A DNA stretch of 64,000 nucleotides from BJGO01 sp964640655 (GTDB taxonomy: Bacteria > Bacteroidota > Bacteroidia > Chitinophagales > UBA10324): contig CAZXFT010000002.1 of NCBI GenBank assembly GCA_964640655.1, forward strand, positions 1 to 64,000, read 5' to 3'. The position numbers were made by a program, and so were the translations under genes. A model generated the notes under the pieces. The model saw nothing but the letters and a program-made list of their open reading frames with translations, did not search any database and was not told the origin of the DNA. Positions 1-9,619 of this stretch are shown piece by piece; position 1 is the first letter of the stretch, and each line of letters begins with the position of its first letter.

Positions 1-1560
1 ACCTGTTGTTGCACTCAGTCCTGTTGCAGGAGACCAAACATAAGTTGATGCACCAACTGCAGTTAAGTTTATGAAAGCTCCGTTACAGATAGCACCAGTG
101 TTAGCTGAAACTACAACGATTGGTAAAACAGACACGGAAACAGTAGCACTATTTGTACAACCATTTGCATAATAACCGGTTACCGTGTAGGTTGTAGTTG
201 ATGACGGATTAGCAATTACAGTAGCGCCTGTTGAACTGGACAATGATGCATTTGGAGACCAACTGTAAGTTGATGCTCCATTCGCTGTTAAAGAAGAGGA
301 GCCTCCAATGCAAATTGGACCTGAGCCACTAACACTTAGTGAATTACTTGAAATAACAACCGGCAAGACTATGGAATTTGTACAACCGGTCTGAGAAGTA
401 ATAGTTAATGTTACTTGATAGGTTCCTGCTGAGGCATATACGTGAATTGGATTCTGTAAGCCATTGACTTCAGGTGACCCATCACCAAAATTCCAGGTAT
501 AGTTTCCAATAGAACCATTCTGGATAGTTGTAGAATCAAAAAATGCAACAGAAAAATTGTTACAGTTTTGAGAGTATCCAAAATTTGGGTTTATCAGTGT
601 TGGTTGAACAATGGTTGTCATATTAGCAACACAACCGGTAACTGAGGTTAATTGACAAGAATATACGGTTCCGTTTATGGGATTATCAATAGTAATTGAT
701 TGGGTAGTATCACCACTCGGCGACCATAAATATGAAAATCCATCCGGAGCGCTTAAGACAACACTATTTGATCCTACACAATACTGAGTAGTAATACCAT
801 TAGGCGCACAATAGGCATCGATATAAGCATATCCAAAATGGCCACCCAATGCACAGTCGCCAACTAAAAATTGAATACTTACCGATTGTCCGATGTATGC
901 AGTTAGATCAATGCCAACCGTCGTCCAGTCTCTATAATGGATTATTGATGATGTTGTGGTTACCCCTGTTTGAAATTCGGCAATATTTGAATCTGAAGTA
1001 ACAAAATAGTGGCCGCATTCTTCATTGGGTATGTATTGACCTAATGAGTTTAGAACTTTAATTTCAAATCTTGGTTTTTCGTGTGGTAAGTGCAAATTGG
1101 TTCCATCCGGGTCTTCTAAAACAACCGCATACTTATAAATGAATAATGGATTGGAGGCTGTAACTGTAAATGTATAATTCAGCATCTCTGATTTAGATCC
1201 AGGAAATGGTCCCGGATTGGTAGCGGAGTAAAACGAGCGTTGCCATCCTCCTAAACGGGCAGAAAAATTTCCACCCGGAGCTACATAGGATAAATTGTTA
1301 TTTGTGTTAGGATCAAATCCCGGCGATGTAATTGTGTGGCGTGGCGCTGTAAGTCCAATAGTTGTTAAGAATTGGTTTATCGCAATTGGGCAGCAACCAC
1401 CCGGAAAATTCCCCGAATTACCATTTGGGGTTCCTCTACCGCCTGTCCATCCGGCAAATGTTCCATTTTCAAAGTCAGCATTAGTGCATTGGGCAATGCA
1501 TAGTAATGAATAGAATTGCATTACAATGAAAAAAATAACCCCAAAAAAGCGCACTTTCAT
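1..1560 (-). CDS. Large secreted PKD/Ig-like repeat protein, N-terminal 520 residues (partial)
   Basis: The gene starts at an ATG complementary to 1558-1560 and stays open to the left edge, so the C-terminus is missing. Residues 1-24 form a signal peptide ending CIAQ. Residues about 25-250 look like a ligand- or carbohydrate-binding jelly-roll. A PKD-type domain lies near residues 350-390, with the motif WNFGDGSP and a following GTYQVTLTI strand. Two copies of an Ig-like repeat beginning GASTY-WSP follow at about 430-470 and from 500 onward. This is the usual build of Bacteroidota cell-surface adhesins or T9SS cargo; the sorting domain would lie outside the window. No substrate can be named. 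The gene stands alone, with ppa upstream in the same direction. Confidence 0.8.
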   Translation of the reverse strand, partial: MKVRFFGVIFFIVMQFYSLLCIAQCTNADFENGTFAGWTGGRGTPNGNSGNFPGGCCPIAINQFLTTIGLTAPRHTITSPGFDPNTNNNLSYVAPGGNFSARLGGWQRSFYSATNPGPFPGSKSEMLNYTFTVTASNPLFIYKYAVVLEDPDGTNLHLPHEKPRFEIKVLNSLGQYIPNEECGHYFVTSDSNIAEFQTGVTTTSSIIHYRDWTTVGIDLTAYIGQSVSIQFLVGDCALGGHFGYAYIDAYCAPNGITTQYCVGSNSVVLSAPDGFSYLWSPSGDTTQSITIDNPINGTVYSCQLTSVTGCVANMTTIVQPTLINPNFGYSQNCNNFSVAFFDSTTIQNGSIGNYTWNFGDGSPEVNGLQNPIHVYASAGTYQVTLTITSQTGCTNSIVLPVVISSNSLSVSGSGPICIGGSSSLTANGASTYSWSPNASLSSSTGATVIANPSSTTTYTVTGYYANGCTNSATVSVSVLPIVVVSANTGAICNGAFINLTAVGASTYVWSPATGLSATTG

Positions 1561-1755
1561 GTAGTTGATTTAAAATTCGCTCATCGGTAAAATTAGAATA
1601 TTCGTCGATAAATATGTTTCAATAGGCGTATTATTTTAACCAATTTACAAACTTTATTACGACAATTGTCTAATAAAGATTCATTCAAGACCTTGTATAT
1701 TTATAAGACATCTCAAACAGCAGGGATTCTAAAACCTAGCTCACACCCATTTCTG

Positions 1756-1780
1756 AAAAAAACAGAAAAATGCATTTTTC
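1756..1780 (-). terminator. AT-rich hairpin terminator after ppa
   Basis: On the minus strand a perfect 16-base palindrome (1765-1780, arms GAAAAA and TTTTTC around TGCA) is followed by TG and a run of seven T (1756-1762). It lies 19 bases past the ppa stop. The stem is A/T-rich and therefore weak. Confidence 0.4.
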
Positions 1781-1798
1781 AGACTGATTGATAAATAA

Positions 1799-2413
1799 TT
1801 AACGTTTCAGTATCGTCTTTTCGTAATCCATTACAGACGTTTCAATCACTTTCATCGCATGTGAAGCATCATACGTGCGGTCAATTTTTACAACATTCGG
1901 TTGCTCGGGTATTGATTTATAAGTCTTAAAGTAATGCTCAATTCTTAACAATGTTTGTTTAGGCAAGTCACTTATATCAAGTACAGTGGCATACAGTTCG
2001 TCCGCATCTAGTACAGCAATAATCTTATCATCAGCTTCCCCTCGGTCGTTCAGGCACAAACCACCTATTGCACGTGCTTTAAGTAAAATACCTCCTCGTA
2101 AAATCTCTTTACTGCTTAATACACAGATGTCGAGCGGGTCGCCATCTCCTTTTGTTATCGAGGTTTGAAAAGTTTGTGAAGCAAGTGCTGCAGTTCCTGA
2201 TCCGCAATATGTTTTTGGAATGAATCCATACATAAATGGTGTATGGTTGCTAAACAATTGTGGACGGTCAATCATCAGCCAGCCGGTTTCTTTATGTATC
2301 TCATACTTCATTGTGTCAGAGGGCACTATTTCAATAAACGCATGAATAAGATTGTTTTTTCCTGCAAAGGTGTCAATGCCATGCCAGGGGTGTAATGAAT
2401 GTGTATTTACCAT
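1799..2413 (-). CDS. ppa: Inorganic pyrophosphatase, family I
   Basis: Soluble cytoplasmic enzyme that hydrolyses pyrophosphate to phosphate and so drives biosynthetic reactions forward. The family I signature with its metal-binding aspartates is present as DGDPLDI at residues 90-96, preceded by the substrate-side segment YGFIPKTYCG. With 204 residues it is close to the 175-220 usual for the family. I chose the ATG at 2413; a TTG two codons upstream is less likely. The gene diverges from guaB with about 60 bases between start codons, and the guaB promoter lies in that gap. Nothing about the protein is unusual. Confidence 0.92.
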   Translation of the reverse strand: MVNTHSLHPWHGIDTFAGKNNLIHAFIEIVPSDTMKYEIHKETGWLMIDRPQLFSNHTPFMYGFIPKTYCGSGTAALASQTFQTSITKGDGDPLDICVLSSKEILRGGILLKARAIGGLCLNDRGEADDKIIAVLDADELYATVLDISDLPKQTLLRIEHYFKTYKSIPEQPNVVKIDRTYDASHAMKVIETSVMDYEKTILKR

Positions 2414-2451
2414 GTTCAAAGTCCGATTAAACGATTAAAGGTAGATTTGCG

Positions 2452-2459
2452 TGCAATTT
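2452..2459 (+). promoter_or_regulatory. Putative guaB -7 box (TAGATTTG)
   Basis: This is an exact match to the Bacteroidota -7 consensus TAnnTTTG, 17 bases before the guaB ATG. No clear TTG -33 element was seen at the expected distance. Its position supports starting guaB at 2477 rather than further upstream. Confidence 0.45.
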
Positions 2460-2476
2460 TCACAAAACTACCTGTT

Positions 2477-3934
2477 ATGTCATCTCCGAAAATTGCACTG
2501 GAAGGATTAACCTACGACGATGTCTTAATGCTTCCGGCGTATTCTCAGGTTCTTCCTCGCGAAACCAACATCAGCACACAACTCACTAAAAACATCCGAA
2601 TCAATGTACCCATTGTTTCGGCAGCTATGGATACGGTAACCGGAGTAGAAATGGCTATTGCAATGGCACGCGAAGGCGGGATAGGTATTCTGCATAAAAA
2701 TATGACTATAGAGCATCAGGCGAACGCAGTTAGAAAAGTGAAACGCTCTGAAAGTGGTCTTATCCTCGACCCCATTACCTTACTTGAAGATGATACCATC
2801 GGCAAGGCTCATAGTCAGATGCGCGAATTTAAAATCGGAGGCATACCGGTTGTGAATACTCACGGCGATCTGGTTGGAATATTAACTAACCGTGATTTGC
2901 GATTTGAAAAAAATATGAAACGCCTAGTTCGAGATGTGATGACTAAAGAACATCTGATAACTGCTCCCGAAGGAACTGATTTGAAAAAAGCAGAAATCAT
3001 TCTACAGAAATATAAAATCGAAAAACTTCCGGTAGTAAATAAAAAAGGTAAACTGGTGGGTTTGATTACATATAAGGATATCTTGAAGATTAAAAATTTC
3101 CCAATGTCTTGCAAAGACAAACTGGGAAGGTTGATGGTTGGTGCTGCTGTAGGAGTAACATCCGATACGCTCACTCGTGTAGAAGCATTGGTACACAATG
3201 GGGTAGACGTGATTGCTATTGATACGGCTCATGGTCATTCTAAGGGTGTGATAGATATGTTGAAGGCCGTGAAGAAAAACTTTAAGGTAGATGTGATTGC
3301 AGGAAATATTGCAACAGCTGCTGCTGCTAAGGCATTGTCTGATGCCGGTGCTGACGCGGTTAAAGTGGGGGTTGGCCCTGGTTCTATTTGCACCACAAGA
3401 ATTGTAAGTGGTGCTGGAGTGCCGCAATTGAGTGCTGTTATGGAAGCGGCATCTGTGTTAAAAGGAAAAGTTCCGGTTATTGCCGATGGAGGTATACGTT
3501 ACACCGGGGATATTGTAAAAGCTATAGCTGCCGGTGCCGATACTGTAATGGCAGGTTCCATGTTTGCCGGTACTGAAGAGTCTCCCGGTGAAACTATCAT
3601 TTTTGAAGGAAGAAAGTTTAAGTCCTATCGGGGTATGGGTTCGCTCGAAGCCATGCAATCAGGAAGCAAAGACAGATATTTTCAGGATGCGGAAGACGAC
3701 ATTAAAAAATTAGTTCCCGAAGGTATTGTTGGTCGAGTCCCATATAAAGGCACACTGAACGAGGTCTTGGTACAATGCATTGGTGGTCTGCGTGCCGGTA
3801 TGGGGTACACAGGTTCAGCAACCGTCCGCGATTTACAAAGAGCACAGTTTGTAAAAATTACTACTGCCGGTGTTAAGGAAAGCCACGTGCACGATGTCGT
3901 GATAACCAAGGAAGCGCCAAACTATAGCCGTTAG
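2477..3934 (+). CDS. guaB: IMP dehydrogenase
   Basis: Oxidises IMP to XMP with NAD, the committed step of guanine nucleotide synthesis. The 485-residue protein has the expected TIM barrel interrupted by a CBS-domain pair (about residues 92-205, which binds regulatory adenine nucleotides). The catalytic loop GSICTTR carries the nucleophile Cys305. The flap and C-terminal region (YRGMGSLEAM) are intact. The reading frame extends to 2399, but that would overlap the divergent ppa start and add a tail absent from the family. The ATG at 2477 gives the standard N-terminus (ALEGLTYDDVLMLPAYS). A secreted RlpA-like protein follows 4 bases after the stop, so the two may be co-transcribed. Confidence 0.96.
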   Translation: MSSPKIALEGLTYDDVLMLPAYSQVLPRETNISTQLTKNIRINVPIVSAAMDTVTGVEMAIAMAREGGIGILHKNMTIEHQANAVRKVKRSESGLILDPITLLEDDTIGKAHSQMREFKIGGIPVVNTHGDLVGILTNRDLRFEKNMKRLVRDVMTKEHLITAPEGTDLKKAEIILQKYKIEKLPVVNKKGKLVGLITYKDILKIKNFPMSCKDKLGRLMVGAAVGVTSDTLTRVEALVHNGVDVIAIDTAHGHSKGVIDMLKAVKKNFKVDVIAGNIATAAAAKALSDAGADAVKVGVGPGSICTTRIVSGAGVPQLSAVMEAASVLKGKVPVIADGGIRYTGDIVKAIAAGADTVMAGSMFAGTEESPGETIIFEGRKFKSYRGMGSLEAMQSGSKDRYFQDAEDDIKKLVPEGIVGRVPYKGTLNEVLVQCIGGLRAGMGYTGSATVRDLQRAQFVKITTAGVKESHVHDVVITKEAPNYSR

Positions 3935-3938
3935 ATTC

Positions 3939-4808
3939 TTGAAAAGAGTTAATGTCATATGGATTTATCTGTTGCCAACTTTGTTGGTAGTTATCAACTG
4001 TGCAATATCATATTCGCAACCATTTAAACAGACCGGAAATGCATCATACTATTCCGATAAGTTTAACGGAAAGAAAACCGCATCAGGAAAAATATTCAGC
4101 AATAAAAAATATTACGCTGCACATCAAACACTACCCTTTGGCACATTGATTAAGGTCACCAATTTAAGTAATAACAAATGGTGTTTAGTTACTATCGTTG
4201 ATCGAGGGCCTTTTATCAAAGGCCGCATCATTGATTTAAGTAAGGTAGCCGCTGATTCATTAGACTATATTCATGAGGGTCATACAAAAGTTGTTATCGA
4301 AGAAATTACAGAAGAAAATGAACGTAAATTATTACCTCCTGAGAGTCGTTTCCTTTCATTTCCCTATTCATGGGTAGGTATGTGGTCAGGTGAATTGGTC
4401 ATATTTAATCAAGGCGTAATAAAAATGAAAGTGCCCATGAGGTTGCATATTAAACTTACCGAGGATACTTCGCGGTGGCAATGGGTTATTCAATACGATA
4501 CATCTAAACGAAATTATGAGCTAGTTTTAGATGAATTTAAAAAAGAATATTACATTGATGAAAAAAACAGCATTATAATTCCGGTTTCAATATTTGGTAA
4601 CACGTTATTAAGTTGCTTTGATGTGAATGGTTCTTTGTTGCAGGCAACATATAGCAGAGCAGAAGATGAGCTATTATTTACAATCAGCAGTGTAAACACA
4701 AATATTAAAGATCGAAGCGGAGGTACCCTAAATAAAGAAGAGGATATTCCGGTCGTGGACTCATACAAAGTGGTATCTTATCAGCGAGCCATATTGAAAA
4801 GGGAGTAG
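3939..4808 (+). CDS. RlpA-like double-psi beta-barrel protein, secreted
   Basis: The 289-residue exported protein has a signal peptide (about 1-26, ending SYSQ) and an RlpA-type double-psi beta-barrel at about 32-125. The conserved features are GNASYYSDKFNGKKTASG, the LPFGT turn and VDRGPF. RlpA proteins bind or cleave denuded peptidoglycan; activity here is inferred only from the fold. Residues 130-289 match nothing I recognise, and no SPOR domain is visible. The only start in this frame that keeps the signal peptide is TTG at 3939, four bases after the guaB stop, which suggests translation linked to guaB. Confidence 0.75.
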   Translation: MKRVNVIWIYLLPTLLVVINCAISYSQPFKQTGNASYYSDKFNGKKTASGKIFSNKKYYAAHQTLPFGTLIKVTNLSNNKWCLVTIVDRGPFIKGRIIDLSKVAADSLDYIHEGHTKVVIEEITEENERKLLPPESRFLSFPYSWVGMWSGELVIFNQGVIKMKVPMRLHIKLTEDTSRWQWVIQYDTSKRNYELVLDEFKKEYYIDEKNSIIIPVSIFGNTLLSCFDVNGSLLQATYSRAEDELLFTISSVNTNIKDRSGGTLNKEEDIPVVDSYKVVSYQRAILKRE

Positions 4809-4835
4809 TAAAATCGCTAATAGGTTTTCAATTAT

Positions 4836-4843
4836 TATTTTTA
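4836..4843 (+). promoter_or_regulatory. Putative -7 box (TATTTTTA) upstream of the deoxyhypusine-synthase-like gene
   Basis: Seven of eight bases match TAnnTTTG, 28 bases before the ATG. The same octamer recurs just before ctaA, porZ and acyP in this window. Confidence 0.3.
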
Positions 4844-4871
4844 CCGCCTCTTAAAAAAACTAATCGTACGT

Positions 4872-5852
4872 ATGTCAAATACAAGAGGCCCACTGTCGGC
4901 GTTTATGGAAAAAAATTATTTGCACTTTAACGCCGCAGCACTGATGGATGCTGCCAAAGCATATGTTACACACATGGATGCAGGAGGCAAGATGATGGTA
5001 ACGCTTGCTGGTGCAATGAGCACTGCTGAATTGGGAATTTCATTGTCTGAAATGATTCGTCAGGATAAGGTTTCAATTATCTCCTGTACCGGAGCTAATC
5101 TGGAAGAAGATATTATGAACCTTGTGGCACACAAGCACTACAAACGTGTGCCCAACTACCGCGATCTCAACCCTCAGGATGAATGGGATTTGCTAGAAAA
5201 TCATTTCAATCGTGTAACGGATACATGTATACCGGAAGAAGAGGCATTCCGTCGTTTGCAAAAGCATATTCATAAAATCTGGAAAGATGCTGACACCAAA
5301 GGGGAACGTTTTTTTCCTCATGAGTATATGTATAAAATATTACTGAGCGGAGAATTGCAACAGTATTACGAAATAGACCCTAAGAATTCGTGGATGTTGG
5401 CAGCAGCGGAAAAAAATATACCTATTATTGTTCCGGGTTGGGAAGACAGTACTATGGGAAACATCTTTGCCTCGTATGTGATAAAAGGAGAGATTAAAGC
5501 ATCTACTATGAAGTCTGGTATAGAATACATGGTGTGGCTTGCAGACTGGTACAGAAATAATTCTGGCGGAAAAGGTGTAGGCTTCTTTCAAATTGGTGGC
5601 GGTATTGCCGGCGACTTCCCCATTTGTGTCGTGCCTATGATGTATCAGGATTTGGAGTGGGAAGATGTTCCTTTCTGGTCATACTTCTGTCAGATTTCTG
5701 ATTCTACTACTTCCTATGGTTCATACAGTGGAGCTGTACCCAACGAAAAAATTACGTGGGGTAAACTGGGTATTGACACACCAAAGTTTGTTGTTGAATC
5801 TGATGCTACCATAGTAGCGCCACTGATGTTTGCCTGGATTTTAGGCTGGTAG
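4872..5852 (+). CDS. Deoxyhypusine synthase family protein
   Basis: Member of the deoxyhypusine synthase fold family (NAD-dependent aminobutyl transfer from spermidine). The C-terminus retains the catalytic neighbourhood: WGK with Lys298 as the likely imine-forming lysine, followed by ESDATIVAPLMFAWIL. The NAD-binding stretch GGGIAGDFPICVVPMMYQ is also present. Bacteria lack eIF5A, the usual protein substrate, so the real acceptor is probably a free polyamine, as in homospermidine-type synthases that evolved from this family, or another protein. That is inference. At 326 residues it is slightly shorter than eukaryotic enzymes. The 3' end overlaps the convergent uvrA by 12 bases. No polyamine gene is adjacent. 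Confidence 0.85.
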   Translation: MSNTRGPLSAFMEKNYLHFNAAALMDAAKAYVTHMDAGGKMMVTLAGAMSTAELGISLSEMIRQDKVSIISCTGANLEEDIMNLVAHKHYKRVPNYRDLNPQDEWDLLENHFNRVTDTCIPEEEAFRRLQKHIHKIWKDADTKGERFFPHEYMYKILLSGELQQYYEIDPKNSWMLAAAEKNIPIIVPGWEDSTMGNIFASYVIKGEIKASTMKSGIEYMVWLADWYRNNSGGKGVGFFQIGGGIAGDFPICVVPMMYQDLEWEDVPFWSYFCQISDSTTSYGSYSGAVPNEKITWGKLGIDTPKFVVESDATIVAPLMFAWILGW

Positions 5853-8657
5853 TTTTTCTTTCAGATAAGAAGCAGTATAGGATTCTTTTATGTGAATTAA
5901 TTCTTCGGGAGATCCCTGAAACAAAAGGTTTCCGCCTCGATCGCCACCTTCCGCGCCTAAGTCTATAACATAATCAGCGCACTTGATCACCTCCATATTG
6001 TGCTCAATAATAATCACACTGTGTCCTTTCTCAATCAGCACGTCAAATGTTTTTAATAACTTCTTGATGTCGTGAAAATGAAGTCCTGTGGTAGGTTCAT
6101 CAAAGATGAATAGTATGTGATTACTGTTAACACCTTTACCTAAAAACGAAGCCAGTTTTACTCTTTGTGCTTCACCGCCGCTGAGTGTGCTCGACGATTG
6201 ACCGAGTTTAACATACCCCAAACCCACATCCTGTAAGGGTTGCAGGGAGTCAGCAATATTTTTCTCTTCACCGAAAAAACCTATAGCTTCATCCACAGTC
6301 ATTTCGAGTACATCAAAAATGCTTTTGTTATTATAGGTTACTTCCAGTATCTCATCTTTAAAACGCTTGCCCTTGCATACCTCACAAATTAAATGCACAT
6401 CGGCCAGAAACTGCATCTCTACTACCATTTCACCATCGCCTTTACAATTTTCGCAACGTCCTGCTTCCACGTTAAATGAAAAATGTTTGGGTTGCAGGCC
6501 ACTTCTTCGAGCCATTGTTTGATTGGCAAACAACTCTCTAATGGCATCATAGGCTTTGATATACGTGACAGGATTTGAACGCGAAGATTTACCTAGTGGG
6601 TTTTGGTCTATCATTTCCACCTGTTTGATGTCGCGATAGTCGCCGCTTAACTGACGAAACTCGCCAGTGCTTTCAGTGGTAACACCGGTTAATTTTTTAA
6701 GAGTGGGATACAGCAGTTGTTTAATCAGAGTAGTTTTTCCGGAACCGCTTACACCGGTAACAACAGTCATGATATTCAGTGGAAAGCGAACATCTATATT
6801 CTTGAGATTGTTTTGTCTACATCCCTCTAGTATTATTTCACGACCGGATTTACGTCTATAACGTGGAGTAAGTATTTGTTCTCTTCCACTCAAATACAAT
6901 CCTGTTAAAGATTTGGGATGTTGAATCACTTCTGCGTACGAACCTTCAAAAACCACCTCACCACCTAATACACCAGCCTCAGGTCCCATATCAATGATGA
7001 TGTCTGCCTGCTTCATTATTTCTTCTTCGTGCTCCACTACCAAAACAGTATTACCCAAATCACGCAGCCTCTTTAATACACGGATTAATCGTGTTGTGTC
7101 TTTAGGATGTAAGCCTATGCTTGGTTCATCGAGTATATATAATGAAGAAGTAAGGTTGCTACCCAGACTGCGCGTAAGATTTATACGCTGTGTTTCTCCA
7201 CCGGATAATGTTGCCGAGGAACGATGCAGCGTCAGATAACCAAGACCTACATCACACATAAATTGCAAACGGTTTTTGATTTCTACCAGAATACGTTTTG
7301 CTATTTCTTGTTCATACTTGTTCAACTTCAGGTGATCGAAAAAGTCTTTAACCTTTTCAATGGACCAGTTCGTTAATTCGCTGATAGATTTATTCTGAAT
7401 TTTAACATAGTCCGCGTCTTTTCTTAAACGACTGCCCTTGCATTCAGGACAAATAGTCTTGCCTCTGTATCGCGATAACATAACTCGGTACTGAATCTTA
7501 TAAGTTTGTTTTTCTATAAATTCAAAAAAGTTGTTGATGCCTTCAAAAAATTCGTTTCCGTTCCATAGCAGTTGTCTTTCCTCATCGCTTAAATCTACAT
7601 AAGAACGATGTACAGGAAAATCAAACTTTGACGCGTTGCGCAATAAAGTGTGCCACCACTCTCTTCCCGCTTCACCTTTCCAACATGAAATGGCACCTTC
7701 ATATACGTTTAGATTTTTATCGGGAATCACTAAGTTCTCATCTATACCTAATACCGTCCCAAACCCTTCGCAGCGTTTACATGCACCATAAGGACTATTG
7801 AAATTAAAAAACTGTGGTGTTGGAATTTCAAAGGTCAGCCCATCAGCTTCAAAGCGATTCGTGAATGGATGAAGTTTCTTATCATTGTATAAATAGCAAG
7901 TTCCTTCACCTTCATAAAATGCCGATTGTACAGAATCAGCAATTCGTGCCGCTTGATCTTCATCATTCGAGTTTCGGATTAAACGGTCAACTATTAAGTA
8001 ACATTCTACTTTCTTTAGCTTACTCGCATTCAGCAAATCTTCCATCTTCATCACCTCTCCCTGATATAACACCCGCGAGAATCCTTTTTGTATAAGAATA
8101 TTAAATTCGTCCTGTAGCGAACGCTTATTCGAAATCTGAACTGGACTTAATATGAAAAAAGTTGTATCATCCATATATGCCAAAGCAGCATCCACAACAT
8201 CATTCACTTCATGTTTTTCCACCTCTTTACCCGAAACAGGTGAAATAGTTCTACCCACACGTGCATATAATAACCGCAGATAATCAAACATTTCTGTTAA
8301 TGAACCTACTGTGGAACGAGAACTGCGGGTACTCACTTTTTGCTCAATGGCTATTGCAGGACAAAGTCCTTTGATAAAATCAACGTCCGGTTTATTCATG
8401 CGTCCCAAAAACTGTCGGGCATAAGCACTAAGGCTTTCTACATAGCGCCTTTGCCCTTCGGCAAACAAGGTGTCTATGCTCAGCGATGACTTTCCCGAGC
8501 CACTAACTCCGGTAATTACTATTAATTTGTTCTTAGGAATATGTATGTCTATGTTCTTCAGGTTATGAACCCGGGCACCACGGACAATAATTTTTTTATC
8601 GTTTTCGGGATTATTATTTTTTTTATCGGAAGAATTATTTGATATTTGAACAAGCAT
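5841..8657 (-). CDS. uvrA: Excinuclease ABC subunit A
   Basis: Damage-recognition ATPase of nucleotide excision repair, acting with UvrB (also in this window, 33.5 kb). The 938-residue protein has two ABC ATPase modules: Walker A GVSGSGKSS at about residue 50 and GVSGSGKTT in the second half. Two ABC signatures are visible (LSGGETQR, LSGGEAQR), and zinc-finger cysteine pairs occur at CKRCEGFG, CPECKGSR and CENCKGDG. I chose the ATG at 8657; a TTG at 8693 would add 12 atypical residues and would overlap the -7 box. The gene converges on the deoxyhypusine-synthase-like gene. Confidence 0.95.
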   Translation of the reverse strand: MLVQISNNSSDKKNNNPENDKKIIVRGARVHNLKNIDIHIPKNKLIVITGVSGSGKSSLSIDTLFAEGQRRYVESLSAYARQFLGRMNKPDVDFIKGLCPAIAIEQKVSTRSSRSTVGSLTEMFDYLRLLYARVGRTISPVSGKEVEKHEVNDVVDAALAYMDDTTFFILSPVQISNKRSLQDEFNILIQKGFSRVLYQGEVMKMEDLLNASKLKKVECYLIVDRLIRNSNDEDQAARIADSVQSAFYEGEGTCYLYNDKKLHPFTNRFEADGLTFEIPTPQFFNFNSPYGACKRCEGFGTVLGIDENLVIPDKNLNVYEGAISCWKGEAGREWWHTLLRNASKFDFPVHRSYVDLSDEERQLLWNGNEFFEGINNFFEFIEKQTYKIQYRVMLSRYRGKTICPECKGSRLRKDADYVKIQNKSISELTNWSIEKVKDFFDHLKLNKYEQEIAKRILVEIKNRLQFMCDVGLGYLTLHRSSATLSGGETQRINLTRSLGSNLTSSLYILDEPSIGLHPKDTTRLIRVLKRLRDLGNTVLVVEHEEEIMKQADIIIDMGPEAGVLGGEVVFEGSYAEVIQHPKSLTGLYLSGREQILTPRYRRKSGREIILEGCRQNNLKNIDVRFPLNIMTVVTGVSGSGKTTLIKQLLYPTLKKLTGVTTESTGEFRQLSGDYRDIKQVEMIDQNPLGKSSRSNPVTYIKAYDAIRELFANQTMARRSGLQPKHFSFNVEAGRCENCKGDGEMVVEMQFLADVHLICEVCKGKRFKDEILEVTYNNKSIFDVLEMTVDEAIGFFGEEKNIADSLQPLQDVGLGYVKLGQSSSTLSGGEAQRVKLASFLGKGVNSNHILFIFDEPTTGLHFHDIKKLLKTFDVLIEKGHSVIIIEHNMEVIKCADYVIDLGAEGGDRGGNLLFQGSPEELIHIKESYTASYLKEKLPA

Positions 8658-8690
8658 TGAAACTAAATAGGATTCAATCGGTAAGAGTAA

Positions 8691-8698
8691 CAAATTTA
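8691..8698 (-). promoter_or_regulatory. Putative uvrA -7 box (TAAATTTG)
   Basis: Exact TAnnTTTG on the minus strand, 33 bases upstream of the chosen uvrA ATG. A transcript starting just after it would exclude the upstream TTG start. No convincing -33 TTG was seen. Confidence 0.4.
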
Positions 8699-8949
8699 AA
8701 TAAACAAAATCGAGGCGCCTATATAAACACTTCTACACAAAATAGTTGATCGCTCCTAACGAATCACACAACGAAGTGCGCCTTATTTCATTACATACTC
8801 CACTTGTCTTTGGCAGGATTATTTCATGTTGTATTTGTGTAATTCATACTGTTGTATCATCTGTATTTCAAGACAACAAAAAAAAACATTAGCCTATTGA
8901 GATAACACTCTACACACATTTAACAACTTCAAAACCAAACAGTAGAGTT

Positions 8950-9552
8950 ATGCAACAACAACAAATCTTTACCGATCAGGAATTGGTACATCAATACTTG
9001 AACGGCCGCGAACAGGCATTTGCTGAATTACTGCAACGCCACAAAACCAGAGTTTACACAGCTATTTACATGTTCGTGCGCGACAAGTATCTGGCAGAAG
9101 ATCTCTTTCAAGAAACATTTATTAAAGCCGTAAAAAAACTGAATGCCGGTCTTTACACCGATGAGGGTAAGTTTTTACCCTGGGTTCTTCGCATTGCTAA
9201 TAATCTGTGCATAGACTACTACCGCAAAACAAAGCGCAGCCCCAAGGTTACGAACCCAGAGGGCTACGATATATTCAGCATATTACCTTTTCACGAAACG
9301 GGAGCTCAGGAAGCTATTATTCGTAATGAAGATAGCCGCACCGTGCGCGCTCTGATAGATAAGTTACCTCCCGATCAAAAGGAAGTGCTTATATTGCGTC
9401 ACTACGCCGATTATAGCTTTAAAGAAATTGCAGAACTGACTGGAGTTAGCATCAATACCGCGCTGGGACGTATGCGCTACGCCATACTCAATATGCGCCG
9501 AATTCTAAAAGAACAACAAGGCGTTAAAACCAAAGTGAAAATAAAACAGTAG
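8950..9552 (+). CDS. RNA polymerase ECF-type sigma factor
   Basis: Sigma-70 family factor of the extracytoplasmic-function class, 200 residues, with only regions 2 and 4. Region 2 (about 20-95) contains LAEDLFQETFIKAVK and the DNA-melting segment FLPWVLRIANNLCIDYYRK. Region 4 (about 135-190) contains LPPDQKEVLILRHYADYSFKEIAELTG and a helix-turn-helix. It directs core polymerase to a small regulon, which is not identified. No FecR or zinc anti-sigma gene follows. Instead a strong terminator comes 25 bases after the stop, then a 75-residue acidic protein that might be its partner. The 292 bases upstream, from uvrA, hold no gene I can see. Confidence 0.9.
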   Translation: MQQQQIFTDQELVHQYLNGREQAFAELLQRHKTRVYTAIYMFVRDKYLAEDLFQETFIKAVKKLNAGLYTDEGKFLPWVLRIANNLCIDYYRKTKRSPKVTNPEGYDIFSILPFHETGAQEAIIRNEDSRTVRALIDKLPPDQKEVLILRHYADYSFKEIAELTGVSINTALGRMRYAILNMRRILKEQQGVKTKVKIKQ

Positions 9553-9577
9553 CCAGTTCATAGGGGTTTGGCTATTT

Positions 9578-9619
9578 ACCGCCGCTTGGGACAGTCATTG
9601 TTCCGGCGGCGGTTTTTTT
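9578..9619 (+). terminator. Strong rho-independent terminator after the ECF sigma gene
   Basis: A perfect 8-bp GC-rich stem (ACCGCCGC at 9578-9585, GCGGCGGT at 9606-9613) encloses a 20-base loop and ends in seven T (9613-9619). It separates the sigma gene from the small gene at 9688. Confidence 0.85.

Noticed and set aside
1295..1513. 72-residue plus-strand frame in the first gene
   Set aside because: It is an antisense shadow of the secreted PKD-type protein, whose minus-strand frame is open for 520 codons from a signal peptide.
2399..2476. Longer guaB frame starting at 2399
   Set aside because: It overlaps the ppa start, and the extra 26 residues are not in the IMP dehydrogenase family; the -7 box at 2452 lies inside it.
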